Part shown: positions 10,376-22,324 of the stretch, piece by piece
Layout: every line of letters starts with the position of its first letter
Numbering within the stretch: position 1 is the stretch's first letter
From: Macrostomum hystrix
Lineage: Eukaryota; Platyhelminthes; Macrostomidae
Assembly (NCBI GenBank): GCA_950097015.1
Contig: CATNEN010000038.1
Span: 32,326,501-32,390,500, forward strand
Direction: 5' to 3'
DNA length: 64,000 nt
The notes under the pieces: generated by a model
The model's input: the letters and a program-made list of their open reading frames with translations, nothing else
Told to the model about the DNA's origin: nothing
The model's database searches: none
Program-made: the position numbers and the translations under genes

Positions 10376-13300
10376 GATTGTTTACAGGTAATTTGTTTAT
10401 TTTAGCCCCACTGTAAGATCTCACGCTGAGATCTTTCTAGATCATCCAGGATCTCACCCCTGAGATCTCCCCAGACTATCAAGGATCTCACCCCTGAGAT
10501 CTCTCCAGATCATCCAGGATCTCACCCCTGAGATCTCTCTAGATCATCCAGGATCTCACCCCTGAGATCTCCCCAGACTATCAATGATCTCACCACTGAG
10601 ATCTCTTCAGACTTTTAAATCTCACCCTTGGTATCTCCGCCCTATATTGGCGTTATTATATCTAAAATCTCATCTGATAAGTAGAGAGATCTCACCCAGA
10701 CATCATTCTAGGCTCGTTATGATTTTACTTTAACAAAAAAAGATTCATGAGTAACTGTCCTGAGATATTACATTATCCGGCATGAACCCCCCATCTGAAG
10801 GTTCTGCCGCGGACTTTGACCGGCTTCACGAGCTTCTGCTAAACTACGCTCGACTCAGACCCGCTGAAACTGCAGCCGCCGGGCTCTGTCATAGCCGCTG
10901 GGCGCGTCGTCATTGCCTTAGAGTGGCACCTCGGTTGCTAGGCAACGACCAAAACAACGACGCCGGCGATATGAGAACAGCTGTTGCGCTTGCTGGAATA
11001 AAACTTTTGAGTTCGGCATGGACTGAAGCGAAACACACCTGCGACAGGTTGGGAGTGTCAGCTTTTTTGTTTTTCTATGAAAAATACTGCGATGAGATTT
11101 GGGGATTTGAGTTGTAGCTTTGATTTGACGGTTCAGTTTTAAGATGAGATTAAAGGATTTAAATTGTAAGGTGAGATTCGAGAATTTGAGTGTAGGCTGA
11201 GATTCGAGAATTTGAGTGTAGGGTGAGATTCGAGAATTTGAGTGTAGGGTGAGATTTGAGAATTTAAGTGTAGGGTGAGATTTGAGAATTTGAGTGTAGG
11301 GTGAGATTTGAGTGTAGGGTAAGATTTGAGTGTAGGGTGAGATTCGAGAATTTGAGTGTAGGGTGAGATTTGAGAATTTAAGTGTAGGGTGAGATTTGAG
11401 AATTTGAGTGTAGGGTGAGATTTGAGTGTAGGGTGAGATTTGAGTGTAGGGTAAGATTTGAGTGTAGGGTGAGATTTGAGTGTAGGGTGAGATTTGAGGA
11501 TTTGAGTGTAGGGTGAGATTTGAGGATTTGAGTGTAGGGTGAGATTTGAGAATTTGAGTGTAGGGTGAGATTTGAGGATTTGAGTGTAGGGTGAGATTTG
11601 AGAATTTGAGTGTAGGGTGAGATTTGAGTGTAGGGTAAGATTTGAGTGTAGGGTGAGATTTGAGTGTAGGGTGAGATTTGAGGATTTGAGTGTAGGGTGA
11701 GATTTGAGTGTAGGGTGAGATTTGAGGATTTGAGTGTAGGGTGAGATTTGAGTGTAGGGTAAGATTTGAGTGTAGGGTGAGATTTGAGTGTAGGGTGAGA
11801 TTTGAGGATTTGAGTGTAGGGTGAGATTTGAGGATTTGAGTGTAGGGTGAGATTTGAGAATTCGAGTGTAGGGTGAGATTTGAGTGTAGGGTGAGATTTG
11901 AGGATTTGAGTGTAGGGTGAGATTTGAGTGTAGGGTGAGATTTGAGTGTAGGGTGAGATTTGAGTGTAGGGTGAGATTTGAGGATTTGAGTGTAGAGTGA
12001 GATTTGAGTGTAGGGTGAGATTTGAGGATTTGAGTGTAGGGTGAGATTTGAGTGTAGGCTGAGATTTGAGTGTAGGGTGAGATTTGAGGATTTGAGTGTA
12101 GGGTGAGATTTGAGGATTTGAGTGTAGGGTGAGATTTGAGGATTTGAGTGTAGGGTGAGATTTGAGGATTTGAGTGTAGGGTGAGATTTGAGGATTTGAG
12201 TGTAGGGTGAGATTTGAGGATTTGAGTGTAGGGTGAGATTTGAGGATTTGAGTGTAGGGTGAGATTTGAGGATTTAAATGTATGGTGAGATTTGAGGATT
12301 TGCGTGTAGAGTGAGATTTCAGGATTTAGGACTCTCAGAGTGAGATTCCCATGAGATAAATTCTGCGGTAAGACCTTGGAATATAGGAACTATTTACTTT
12401 TCCGCAGTTGAAAAATCCCAGCGCGCTAATGGACCCTAATCTTAACTCGCCACCCAGGCTAGCCATCTTGACCGTGCTGAACCAAACAGCCACAGAGTTT
12501 CGCCTTCAAAGCGTAGCCGAACCGGAATTCGCCTGCGCCGCAGTTCAGCTCAGCCTGGACTGGCTAGCGAGCCTGGCCAATAGCGTCGACGACGACGTCA
12601 ACGAAGATGGCGATTGTGACTCGCTCTGCTGTGGCTGTCTTGTCTGGGCCACCAAAATCTGCCAGTCCGGCAACGCCGGTCCGCCTCTGTTAGCCGCTGT
12701 GCGCGGATTGGCTACGGCTTTTAACGCCGCTCTGCGTCGCGATTGGTCGACAGCGGCTGTTGGAGTGTACAAACTGCTGGCCAATCAGGTGCGTTTTCCC
12801 TTAATAGGGTCAAACTGTTTTGTTTTTGTTTCGGCTTGACGATTGAGTCAACACTCAACAGGTTAGTCAGCTGGGTCAACAGGTTAGTCAACTGGGTCAG
12901 CATGTTAGTCAAGTGGGTCAACACATTATTCAAGTGAGCCAACAGGTTAGTCAAGTGGGTCAACACATTATTCAAGTGGGTCAACAGGTTAGTCAAGTGA
13001 GTCAACAGGTTAGTCAAGTGGGTCAACACATTATTCAAGTGAGCCAACAGGTTAGTCAAGTGGGTCAACCGGTTAGTCAAGTGGGTCAATAGGTTAGTCA
13101 AGTGAGTCAACAGGTTAGTCAAGTGGGTCAACAGGTTAGTCAAGTGAGTCAACAGGTTAGTCAAGTGGGTCAACACATTATTCAAGTGAGTCAACAGGTT
13201 AGTCAAGTGGGTCAACAGGTTAGTCAAGTGGGTCAACCGGTTAGTCAAGTGGGTCAACAGGTTAGTCAAGTGAGTCAACAGGTTAGTCAAGTGAGTCAAC

Positions 13301-15125
13301 AGGTTAGTCAAGTGGGTCAACACATTATTCAAGTGAGTCAACAGGTTAGTCAAGTGGGTCAACAGGTTAGTCAAGTGGGTCAACCGGTTAGTCAAGTGGG
13401 TCAACAGGTTAGTCAAGTGAGTCAACAGGTTAGTCAAGTGGGTCAACCGGTTAGTCAAGTGGGTCAACACATTATTCAAGTGGGTCAACAGGTTAGTCAA
13501 GTGAGTCAACAGGTTAGTCAAGTGGGTCAACAGGTTAGTCAAGTGAGTCAACAGGTTAGTCAAGTGAGTCAACAGGTTAGTCAAGTGGGTCAACACATTA
13601 TTCAAGTGAGTCAACAGGTTAGTCAAGTGGGTCAACCGGTTAGTCAAGTGGGTCAACACATTATTCAAGTGGGTCAACAGGTTAGTCAAGTGAGTCAACA
13701 GGTTAGTCAAGTGGGTCAACACATTATTCAAGTGAGTCAACAGGTTAGTCAAGTGGGTCAACAGGTTAGTCAAGTGGGTCAACAGGTTAGTCAAGTGGGT
13801 CAACAGGTTAGTCAAGTGGGTCAACAGGTTAGTCAAGTGAGTCAACAGGTTAGTCAAGTGGGTCAACAGGTTAGTCAAGTGGGTCAACACATTATTCAAG
13901 TGAGTCAACAGGTTAGTCAAGTGGGTCAACAGGTTAGTCAAGTGGGTCAACAGGTTAGTCAAGTGAGTCAACAGGTTAGTCAAGTGGGTCAACAGGTTAG
14001 TCAATTGGGTCAACAGGTTAGTCAAGTGGGTCAACACATTATTCAAGTGAGTCAACAGGTTAGTCAAGTGGGTCAACAGGTTAGTCAAGTGAGTCAACAG
14101 GTTAGTCAAGTGGGTCAACACATTATTCAAGTGAGTCAACAGGTTAGTCAAGTGGGTCAACAGGTTAGTCAATTGGGTCAATAGGTTAGTCAAGTGGGTC
14201 AACAGGTTAGTCAATTGGGTCAATAGGTTAGTCAAGTGAGTCAACAGGTTAGTCAAGTGAGTCAACAGGTTAGTCAAGTGGGTCAACACATTATTCAAGT
14301 GAGTCAACAGGTTAGTCAAGTGAGTCAACAGGTTAGTCAAGTGAGTCAACAGGTTAGTCAAGTGGGTCAACACATTATTCAAGTGAGTCAACAGGTTAGT
14401 CAAGTGGGTCAACAGGTTAGTCAATTGGGTCAATAGGTTAGTCAAGTGGGTCAACAGGTTAGTCAATTGGGTCAATAGGTTAGTCAAGTGAGTCAACAGG
14501 TTAGTCAAGTGAGTCAACAGGTTAGTAAAGTGAGTCAACAGGTTTGTCAAGTGAGTCAACAGGTTAGTCAAGTGGGTCAACCGGTTAGTCAACTTTTGGC
14601 AATTTGCCAGGTGTCGCAGCTGCCGCAGCAGCAGCAGAGTAGGGATATTCGCCTGGCCCTGGTGGACTTTGTCGTCAGCCTGCGGACAGACGAACTCACT
14701 GGCCGGCTGGCCTATCCTTCTAGAAGAATCTTCTTGTCGTCCGCGGCTAGGTCACCCCAGCTGCAGTCGGAGCAGAAGCAGGCGCAGAAGCAGAAGACTT
14801 ACCTGCCACTGACGGAAGCTACCTGTGTGTTAGCACCGCTGCTGTCAGTTGAGCGCAATCTGTCCGTGCTGCGCGCCTTACTCGACGGCCTCTGCTCACT
14901 GGCTCCGCATCGCCCTCTCCTGCCATTGGAGCAGGCCGTCGTGCCGTTGATCGGCGGACTAATCAGCCTGCTGCAGCAGCGTCAGCCAGCCCAGCCGCTG
15001 CCGATTCTCACCTCAGCGTTGGCCGCAGTCAGATGGCTGGCTTCTTACCTGCCGGAGTGTCAGCTGCAGCTGCAGCAACAGTTGGCTAATGCAGTCTGTC
15101 AGATTCTAGCAGGACAGTTGCTCCG

Positions 15126-15158
<33 letters not shown>

Positions 15159-16372
15159 GTCGCCCATACGTCGCCTACAACCGCAGCAGCTGGCTCTAGC
15201 CTCTAGCGCTATGGCGGCGCTAACTCAGCTGCTAATTGAAGTGCCCGACGCTGTGGCCCCAGTGCTGCCCCAGATTGCCAACCTCCTGCCCGTGATGCAG
15301 AGGGGATGTTGCGGCGTTGGCGATAGTTTCATTGAAGAGGTCAGCAACATGAAAATGGCCTTTTCGAAAAAAATGGTCACTATCTTCGCGTATGGCCACA
15401 TAATTCTAGCCTCATAATGTGACACTCAGTAAAGATTTAATGAATAAATGATATACTATAATGTAAAAGCTCAGGAAAAACGTGTAAAAACATTAATAAA
15501 AGTGTGAACGCTTTGATATAATGTGTGAAAACTCGGTTATAAAGTGTGACCACTCTCGTAAAAAGTTTGAACGCTCAGTTATAAAGTGTGAACACCTTGG
15601 TAACAAGTGTGAATGCCTAGGTAAAAAACGTGAACACTAAGGAAAAATGGTGAACGCTCAGTTATAAAGTGTGAACACCTTGGTAACAAGTGTGAATGCC
15701 TAGGTAAAAAAACGTGAATACTAAGGAAAAAATGGTGAACGCTCAGTTATAAAGTGTGAACACCTTGGTAACAAGTGAGAATGCCTAGGTAAAAAACGTG
15801 AACACTAAGGAAAAATGGTGAACGCTCAGTTATAAAGTGTGAACATCTTGGTAACAAGTGAGAATGCCTAGGTAAAAAACGTGAACACTAAGGAAAAATG
15901 GTGAACGCTCAGTTATAAAGTGTGAACACCTTGGTAACAAGTGTGAATGCCTAGGTAAAAAAACGTGAACACTAAGGAAAAAATGGTGAACGCTCAGTTA
16001 TAAAGTGTGATTGCTTGAATGAGCTTTTTACTTATTGTAGCCTAACGTCGACGCCGACAATGACCCTGGCGTCTCACTGACGGTGCTGCACTTTCTAGCC
16101 TTTCTCAGTCGCCGGCCGGAACTGCTGGCCTCACTAAATGCGGACGAATTTCGTAGCCTAACATCAGCCGCTCTAGCTGGCTGTAATCCTGCCAGGTGCT
16201 CGTCCTATGGTGTCCAGTTGGCTCACGATCTAGTTACCAGGCTGTTGCTTAGCCTGCCCATTGGAGGTCGAAGATCTAGAGAAGCCAATTTTATTATCAA
16301 CAGCCTGACAGAGATGTTTGTTAGCGAACCCAACGATTTTCAATGCAGATTTACTACTCAGCAATCTAGACT

Positions 16373-16414
<42 letters not shown>

Positions 16415-19400
16415 GATTAAATTGGCTTTGAACGTTGCCAACAGGCGTAGATCCCCTGTCTATGGCGCATCTAATCACCTGACTAGTCGGCAGCTCAGCA
16501 ATGAGGATAGCACCGATAGGCCGCGCGGTGGCAGCCTGAATGAGCGAGCTATGAGCAAGTGAGTGTTGATTTGATGCGGTTGGTTTTTGCTGTTAAATGA
16601 ACATTTTAAGTTCTTTAGAGATTACTGAATAAGCAATTTGAACCGTTTTCTAGGTTAATGAGCAGTTTTATGTTCATTTTGTAGGTTTATGAGCAGTTTT
16701 AGATTCATTTTGTGGGTTTATGAGCAGTTGTATATTCATTTTGTAGGTTTATGAGCAGTTTTAGATTCATTTTGTAGGCTTATGAGCAGTTTTAGATTCA
16801 TTTTGTGGGTTTATGAGCAGTTTTAGATTCATTTTGTAGGCTTATGAGCAGTTTTAGATTCATTTTGTAGGCTTATGAGCAGTTTTAGATTCGTTTTGTA
16901 GGTTGATGAGCAGTTTTAGATTCATTTTGTAGGCTTATGAGCAGTTTTAGATTCATTTTGTAGGTTGATGAGCAGTTTTAGATTCATTTTGTAGGTTGAT
17001 GAGCACTTTTAGATTCATTTTGTAGGTTTATGTGCACTTTTAGATTCATTTTGTGGGTTTTTGAGCAGTTTTGGGATCATTTTGTCGGTTCATGAGCAGT
17101 TTTTATGTTTTTGTAGGTTAGTAAGTAGTTTAAGGTTCATTTTGTAGGTTTCTGAGTAGTTTTAGGATCATTTTGAAGGTTTATGAGCAGTTTTGGGATC
17201 ATTGGAAGGGTTATGAGCAGTTTTGGGATCATTGGAAGGGTTATGAGCAGTTTTAGATTCATTTTGTAGGTTTATGAGCACTTTTATATTCATTTTGTAG
17301 GTTAGTGAGTAGTTTAAAGTTCATTTTGTAGGTTTCTGAGCAGTTTTGGAATCATTTTGAAGGTTTATGAGCAGTTTTGGGATCATTTTTGAAGGTTTTT
17401 GAGCAGTTTTATGCTCATTTTTTAGGTTTTTTGAGCACTTCTCAATGATATGAGTCCAATCGTACATTGTAAGCGTTTGCTAATTAATATTTAATTAGCA
17501 GTAATTAGAAAGATATTTGAAAGTAAACAAAACATTTACAGCACATTGGAGTCTCTCTCTTTGGAGTGCGATGGGTAAGGCTTGACGACTGCTCGACGAA
17601 GCAATTTTTCTCGGTAAAAAGAACTATGAATCCTTCGCTGTTTCGACTAGAATATTATCCCAGCCGCCTTATCAGTGCCAAGCAGAGGGCGGAGTGTTTT
17701 TATCAAGGGCGTCTAAACATAGTGTTCGAGGGCTACGTTAATTTACTGTGGTTTTAACAGACTTTGATATTGTTCTGCTTAAAAATCGTTGCTTGAGTAC
17801 ATATTTATATTTTTTTATTTGCTAGCTTTAATTCCCTGCCCCATTAGATGCTACTGGTTAGCGGTTTCGGAAATTAGTTAAAATTCTTACAACTTATATG
17901 AGTTTTACGAAACAATGTAATGAAGTTAGTTTTGTCAATTTTGCATGAAAGTTCATTAAATTAATGCATGGCCAAGCATCTATACTAAATCTAATTTGAA
18001 TAACTTTTACAAAGAATATTCCTACTGTACTACTGATTTCAATCCGTCAGTAGCAAAACATGAAAATTTTGGTAAACAAGTGAAACGAGACTAAAAGGCT
18101 GAACCTATTCAATGCTAAAAACTAGATTTCCTTAACGAGCTTGTGTGTATCCAACTGCACATTTTGTGACCTCACCGTGTTGTGTAAGTTGAAACGTTTT
18201 TTCGGCACATTTCTAAGAATCCTAATCAATAAATAATCTAATGTTAGCTTACGTATTAACACATTGCGGCTCGCAGTCGTCAAACGTTATTCAAACGTTT
18301 TAATTGAAGTAATTCAAAATTTTAAATATGGCTTTTTAAAGTAAAAAGGCAAGAGAACACTCTCTGACTTAAAAGCTAGCTTTTTTATTAAATACTCCAA
18401 TACTTCACCTCGACAGTGTCTGTTTATCTAGCCAGTTTTGTGTCTTCAATACGCCATTACAATGTTTAGAATCATCCGCCGCTGTTCACCAGACATCCGT
18501 CCCCCCATTCTCCAGTTAATCATCCGCCCCCGTTCACCAGTCATCCGCCCTCATTCTCCAGTCATTCATCCGCCCCCGTTCACCAGTCATCCGCCCTCAT
18601 TTTCCAGTCATTTTTCCGCCCCCGTTCACCAGTCATCCGCCCCGTTCACCAGTCATCCACCCCCGTTTACTATTCATCCGCCCCCGTTCACCAGTCGTCC
18701 ACCCTTATTCACAAGTCATCCTCCATCATTCACCAGTCATCCGCCCCTATTCATAAGTCATTCGCCCCCGTTCACCAGTCATCCGCCCCCCATTCTCCTG
18801 TTAATCATCCGCCCCCCGTTCACCAGTCATCCGCCCCCATTTTCCAGTCATCCGACTCGTTCACCAGTTATCCGCCCCCGTTCACAAGTCATCCGCCCCC
18901 GTTCACCACTATTATCTGCTCCAGCCATTGTGAACCATAATAATCCGCCCTACGCCCCCCATCCGCCGCAGGCTTGTATCCGGGCTGCTACGCGCAGGAC
19001 CTCGCTCAGGTATTTCGGACGGGCTGCACGGTGGCCAGTCGCTGCTTCGCCTTGGCGACGTGGCCGCCTGCGATGCGCGCGAATTCAATCGCGACCTAGC
19101 TGCGGTCACCTGCGACCTGGCCGAGCATTACGCCCTGCTGCCTCTGCTAGATGAAGATGACTCTGGTGAGTCAGCTATCCACACCGAAACCAACCTTAAA
19201 TCCACCTTGAACCTATTTCAAATCCGCCCCTCAACAAATTTCAAATCTGCCACTTATCAGACATCAAATCCGCTCTTAACCAGCTTTAAATCCGCCCCTT
19301 AATCAACTTCAAATCCGCCCTCAAAATACTTTAAATCCGCCCCTGAACAAACCTCAAATCCTCCCTTAACCAACTTCAAATCCGCCCCTTTACCAGCTCT

Positions 19401-22160
19401 AATCCGTCCTTAAACAACTTCAAATCCGCCCTTAAACAAACTTCAAATCCGCCCTTAACCATCTTCAAATCCGCCCCTCAACAAATTTCAAATCTGCCAC
19501 TTATCAGACATCAAATCCGCTCTTAACCAACTTTAAATCCGCCCCTTAATCAACTTCAAATCCGCCCTCAAAATACTTTAAATCCGCCCCTGAACAAACC
19601 TCAAATCCTCCCTTAACCAACTTCAAATCCGCCCCTTTACCAGCTCTAATCCGTCCTTAAACAACTTCAAATCCGCCCTTAAACAAACTTCAAATCCGCC
19701 CTTAACCATCTTCAAATCCGCCCCTCAACAAATTTCAAATCTGCCACTTATCAGACATCAAATCCGCTCTTAACCAACTTTAAATCCGCCCCTTAATCAA
19801 CTTCAAATCCGCCCTCAAAATACTTTAAATCCGCCCCTGAACAAACCTCAAATCCGCCCTTAACCAACTTCAAATCCGCCCCTTTACCAGCTCTAATCCG
19901 TCCTTAAACAACTTCAAATCCGCCCTTTAACAAACTTCAAATCCGCCCTTAACCATCTTCAAATCCGCCTCTCAACAAATTTCAAATCTGCCACTTATCA
20001 GACATCAAATCCGCTCTTAACCAGCTTTAAATCCGCCCCTTAATCAACTTCAAATCCGCCCTCAAAATACTTTAAATCCGCCCCTGAACAAACCTCAAAT
20101 CCGCCCTTAACCAACTTCAAATCCGCCCCTTTACCAGCTCTAATCCGTCCTTAAACAACTTCAAATCCGCCCTTTAACAAACTTCAAATCCGCCCTTAAC
20201 CATCTTCAAATCCGCCCCTCAACAAATTTCAAATCTGCCACTTATCAGACATCAAATCCGCTCTTAACCAACTTTAAATCCGCCCCTTAATCAACTTCAA
20301 ATCCGCCCTCAAAATACTTTAAATCCGCCCCTGAACAAACCTCAAATCCTCCCTTAACCAACTTCAAATCCGCCCCTTTACCAGCTCTAATCGGTCCTTA
20401 AACAACTTCTAATCCGCCCCTCAACCAGCTTCAAATCCGCCTTCAACAAAGATTGTGATACGAAATCATGTATTTTAATGTCTAATTGTTGAAATTCCGC
20501 TGCAGTGATGGGCTCCGATGCTTCAATAGTTCATCAATTATTGCGTGACGATATAAGTGGCAGCGATTCCACTCAAGCCTCTGTTGATCTGATCGATCAG
20601 ACTGCCGACGGCAATGTTCAGGCTGCTGCTCGAAATCAGCATCAGCAGCGGCAGCAGTATCGCTGGCTGATGGGCTCCAGTCTGGTTAGCATTGTTTCAG
20701 CGCCTCCGAGTGCCGGTGTTGCCGGTAGGTCAGAGGTTCGAATTCACCGAGTCGCCGGCGTCACCTCGGCTCTGCTGCATCTGCCACTGCAATCGCTGCC
20801 CAATAGCGGCGACGACGTTGAAAACGGCGGCGAGAACTCCGCGCCTTTGGCGGCGTTTCACGCGATCTACCGCGGCATGCTGACCACACCGACGATTCCT
20901 TTGAGACTACCGACAGACAGCGACCTGCTGCGGCTCTCCTGCGAGCGGCTGGACTCGATGCGGGTGCCCCAGGTGGGACAAACTGTCTGGCTTACTTTAA
21001 TTTGCATCATACTACTCATTTGTCTCATACTACTTATTTGTCTCATATTACTTTTTGTCTCTTACTAATTATCTGTGTCATACCACTCATCTGCCTCATA
21101 CTACTGATCTCTCTCACACTACTCATCTGTATCATACTACTGATCTCTCTCATACTACTCATCTGTATCATACTACCTATCTCTATCATACTACTCATCT
21201 GCCTCATACTACTGATCTCTCTCATACTACTCATCTGTATCATACTACTTATCCCTCATACTACTCATCTGCCTCATAATACTTTTTTCTCTCATACTAC
21301 TCATCTGTATCATACTACTTGTTTGTCTCATACTACTTTTTTTCACTATATCATTATTTGTCTCATACTACACGCCAATCTTATACATCGAGTTGTGATC
21401 GGCAAATGATACTACTGATGTGTCCTATACTACTCGCATATTCCAGGTGCACTCTATTGGTCTAGTCTATATCGATCAGCGCCAGTCGACCGAGTCAGAT
21501 TTTTTCTCCAACGAAGCGGGCTCGGCTCGCTACGCGGCCTTCCTGCGCCGCCTGGCCTCGCCGAGGGATCTACTTCGTAGCAGAGTGTCGTCCATAGACA
21601 GCCACAGCGGCGCCGGCGGCGGCACCGGCGGTTGGGACGCCGAAGACGACGGCCGCTGGCTCTGGCAGCTGCGATTAGGCTTGAAGACTGTCGCTTTTCA
21701 CGCTGTCACCGCAATGCGATCGGGCGGAGGCGTCAGCGGCGGCGGCAGAGAGGCGATGAATCGCAAGAAGCGTCTAGTTGGCAACGACCTGACAACAATT
21801 GTCTACGAGGAGAGCGGCGGTCGCTACGGTGTTGAGTCCATAGCAACGCAGTGCCTTTTCGCTCACGTTGTAGTCCAGCCACTGCCTGGCGGCTTCAACC
21901 GAGTCCGCCTGCTCACCAAGGATGTGCCGGGCCTGGCCTCGTCTCTGAGCGATTGGCGATTCTGTCTGGCTACAGACACCGCTTTGCCGCTGATTGCCTC
22001 GCAGCTGGCACTCATGGCCGACACGGCGGCTCAGCTGGCAGCAGGGACGCCGCGGGATGCCGACAATCCCGGCGGCAGCGTCTTCCTGGCCAGACTGCTG
22101 CAGCTGCGGCGAATTCGCAGCCTGGCCGAACGGGAGGCTGCGAGCCGACTGGCCGAATAG
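5837..22160 (+). CDS. TSC2: Tuberin, GTPase-activating subunit of the TSC complex (12 visible exons)
   Basis: Tuberin with hamartin forms the TSC complex, a GAP for Rheb that restrains TORC1. Exons read: 5837-6046, 7553-7789, 9016-9435, 9889-10387, 10801-11047, about 12408 (or 12422)-12788, 14611-15339, 16041-16558, 17542-17574, 18972-19165, 20506-20972 and 21447-22160. They join in frame to about 1,550 codons (human about 1,807). Helical N-terminal tuberin domains match the early exons (LERLWLAV...LEARCAVW, ALWGERG). The exon at 16041 holds RPRGGSLNER, equivalent to the Akt-site context of human S939. The last two exons form the Rap/Rheb-GAP domain, with GNDLTTIVYEE carrying the catalytic asparagine. 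Glutamine runs occur in exons 1, 4, 7 and 8. The start codon exon was not found: exon 1 begins with SKQEQ after an acceptor. The boundary between 11047 and 12408 has two workable donor/acceptor pairs. Nearly all introns are minisatellites. Confidence 0.9.
6101..6466 (-). mobile_element. SINE family A, near full length, inside a minisatellite
   Basis: On the minus strand the element starts GGGTCGGTGGCAGAGTGG (A-box-like), has GTTCGATTCC as B box, the shared body, and ends in an (ATT)n tail, seen here as ATAATAATAATAAT at 6101. It splits the 29-bp array: a repeat unit precedes the tail (6078-6100) and the array resumes right after the head. Confidence 0.85.
6467..7515 (+). repeat. 29-bp minisatellite in TSC2 intron
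   Basis: About 36 copies of a 29-bp unit, TTATTAGATAATTAGGACAG plus GTGTGCTAT. Variants AACTAGG and TTTTTATT occur in runs. One unit is separated from the array by the SINE at 6101-6466. Confidence 0.95.
7885..8760 (+). repeat. 18-bp minisatellite in TSC2 intron
   Basis: About 48 copies of AATTAGCTATGAAATCCC with GCC/GAT/CAG variants, decaying towards 8750-8990. The unit length of 18 bp keeps long frames open on both strands (243 and 200 codons), but the products are pure repeats such as MKSQLA and NWDFIA and sit in an intron. It is related to the 2935-5535 array. Confidence 0.95.
10413..10625 (+). repeat. 34-bp hairpin-forming minisatellite in TSC2 intron
   Basis: About six copies of a 34-bp unit. 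Each contains GATCTCACCCCTGAGATC, a 7-bp perfect inverted repeat around CCCC. The first unit has a 9-bp stem, AAGATCTCA/TGAGATCTT, around CGC. Confidence 0.85.
11110..12345 (+). repeat. 18/26-bp minisatellite in TSC2 intron
   Basis: Composite array mixing an 18-bp unit (GATTTGAGTGTAGGGTGA) and a 26-bp unit that adds GATTTGAG or GAATTTGAG inside it. The two unit lengths alternate in blocks. Confidence 0.95.
12850..14600 (+). repeat. 21-bp minisatellite in TSC2 intron
   Basis: About 83 copies of a 21-bp unit (GTGGGTCAACAGGTTAGTCA plus A). Variants are GAG for GGG, CACATTATT for CAGGTTAGT, and CCGG. Being a multiple of three, it gives long frames on both strands: a 623-codon minus-strand frame and VSQVGQQ heptads on plus. 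Splice signals place it between exon ends at 12788 and 14611. Confidence 0.95.
15420..16012 (+). repeat. 83-bp tandem repeat in TSC2 intron
   Basis: About five clear copies of an ~83-bp unit containing GTGAACGCTCAGTTATAAAG, CCTTGGTAACAAGTG and CTAAGGAAAA, preceded by looser copies from 15430. The unit is itself built of diverged ~20-bp GTGAA(C/T)-headed segments. Confidence 0.9.
16650..17440 (+). repeat. 32-bp minisatellite in TSC2 intron
   Basis: About 24 copies of a ~32-bp unit with TTGTAGGTTTATGAGCAG and TTTTAGATTCATT. The 3' half of the array is more diverged (GGGATCATT, GAAGG variants). Confidence 0.92.
17575..18440. other. TSC2 intron, unique AT-rich part
   Basis: No exon, RNA gene or repeat family is visible in this stretch after the 33-base exon ending at 17574. 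A short open frame at 17566-17757 runs out of that tiny exon and has no recognisable product. Confidence 0.5.
18465..18910 (+). repeat. CCGCCCCCGTTCACCAGTCAT minisatellite
   Basis: Around 20 irregular copies of a 20-23 bp pyrimidine-rich unit (CCGCCCCCGTTCACCAGTCA with T). It runs up to the polypyrimidine side of the acceptor at 18971 and so may serve as part of it. Confidence 0.85.
19185..20445 (+). repeat. AAATCCGCCC minisatellite with 246-bp higher-order repeat
   Basis: A basic ~21-bp unit (CTTCAAATCCGCCCTTAACC and variants) is organised into a higher-order repeat of about 246 bp, copied roughly five times. The marker CTGCCACTTATCAGACATC recurs near 19246, 19492, 19739, 19986 and 20233. 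Confidence 0.92.
21000..21400 (+). repeat. TCATACTACTCATCTG short-unit array in TSC2 intron
   Basis: Tandem 15-18 bp units around ATCATACTACTCATCTGT lie between the exon ending at 20972 and the one starting at 21447. Frames opened on both strands are repeat artefacts. Confidence 0.88.
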
Positions 22161-22324
22161 TGTGCTGGCTGGGGGTGACCTCCGTCGAGTGTGGTCAACC
22201 GGACTTTATTGCTTCGAAGATTTTTCACTAATTCCTCGCCTTTGATCTGTCGCTTGTTCACTATAGTTGTTTTTGGTGTCTTTTTTTCTCATATTTCCAT
22301 TTTTTAGGGAGGTCAATGTCCACT

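Noticed and set aside
13102-14436. Plus-strand frames of VSQVGQQ heptads
   Set aside because: Same array in the other direction, interrupted by TAG units and lying between good splice sites.
12721-14592. 623-codon minus-strand open frame (TNLLTHL heptads)
   Set aside because: It is a 21-bp minisatellite read in a stop-free frame, within a TSC2 intron, and runs antisense into a TSC2 exon. No non-repeat domain is encoded.
18438-19154. 238-codon frame rich in SHPPPFT
   Set aside because: It joins a pyrimidine-rich array to the wrong frame of the TSC2 exon at 18972.
21043-21409. Hydrophobic ILLICIILL frame resembling membrane segments
   Set aside because: Direct product of the TCATACTACTCATCTG array; intronic.
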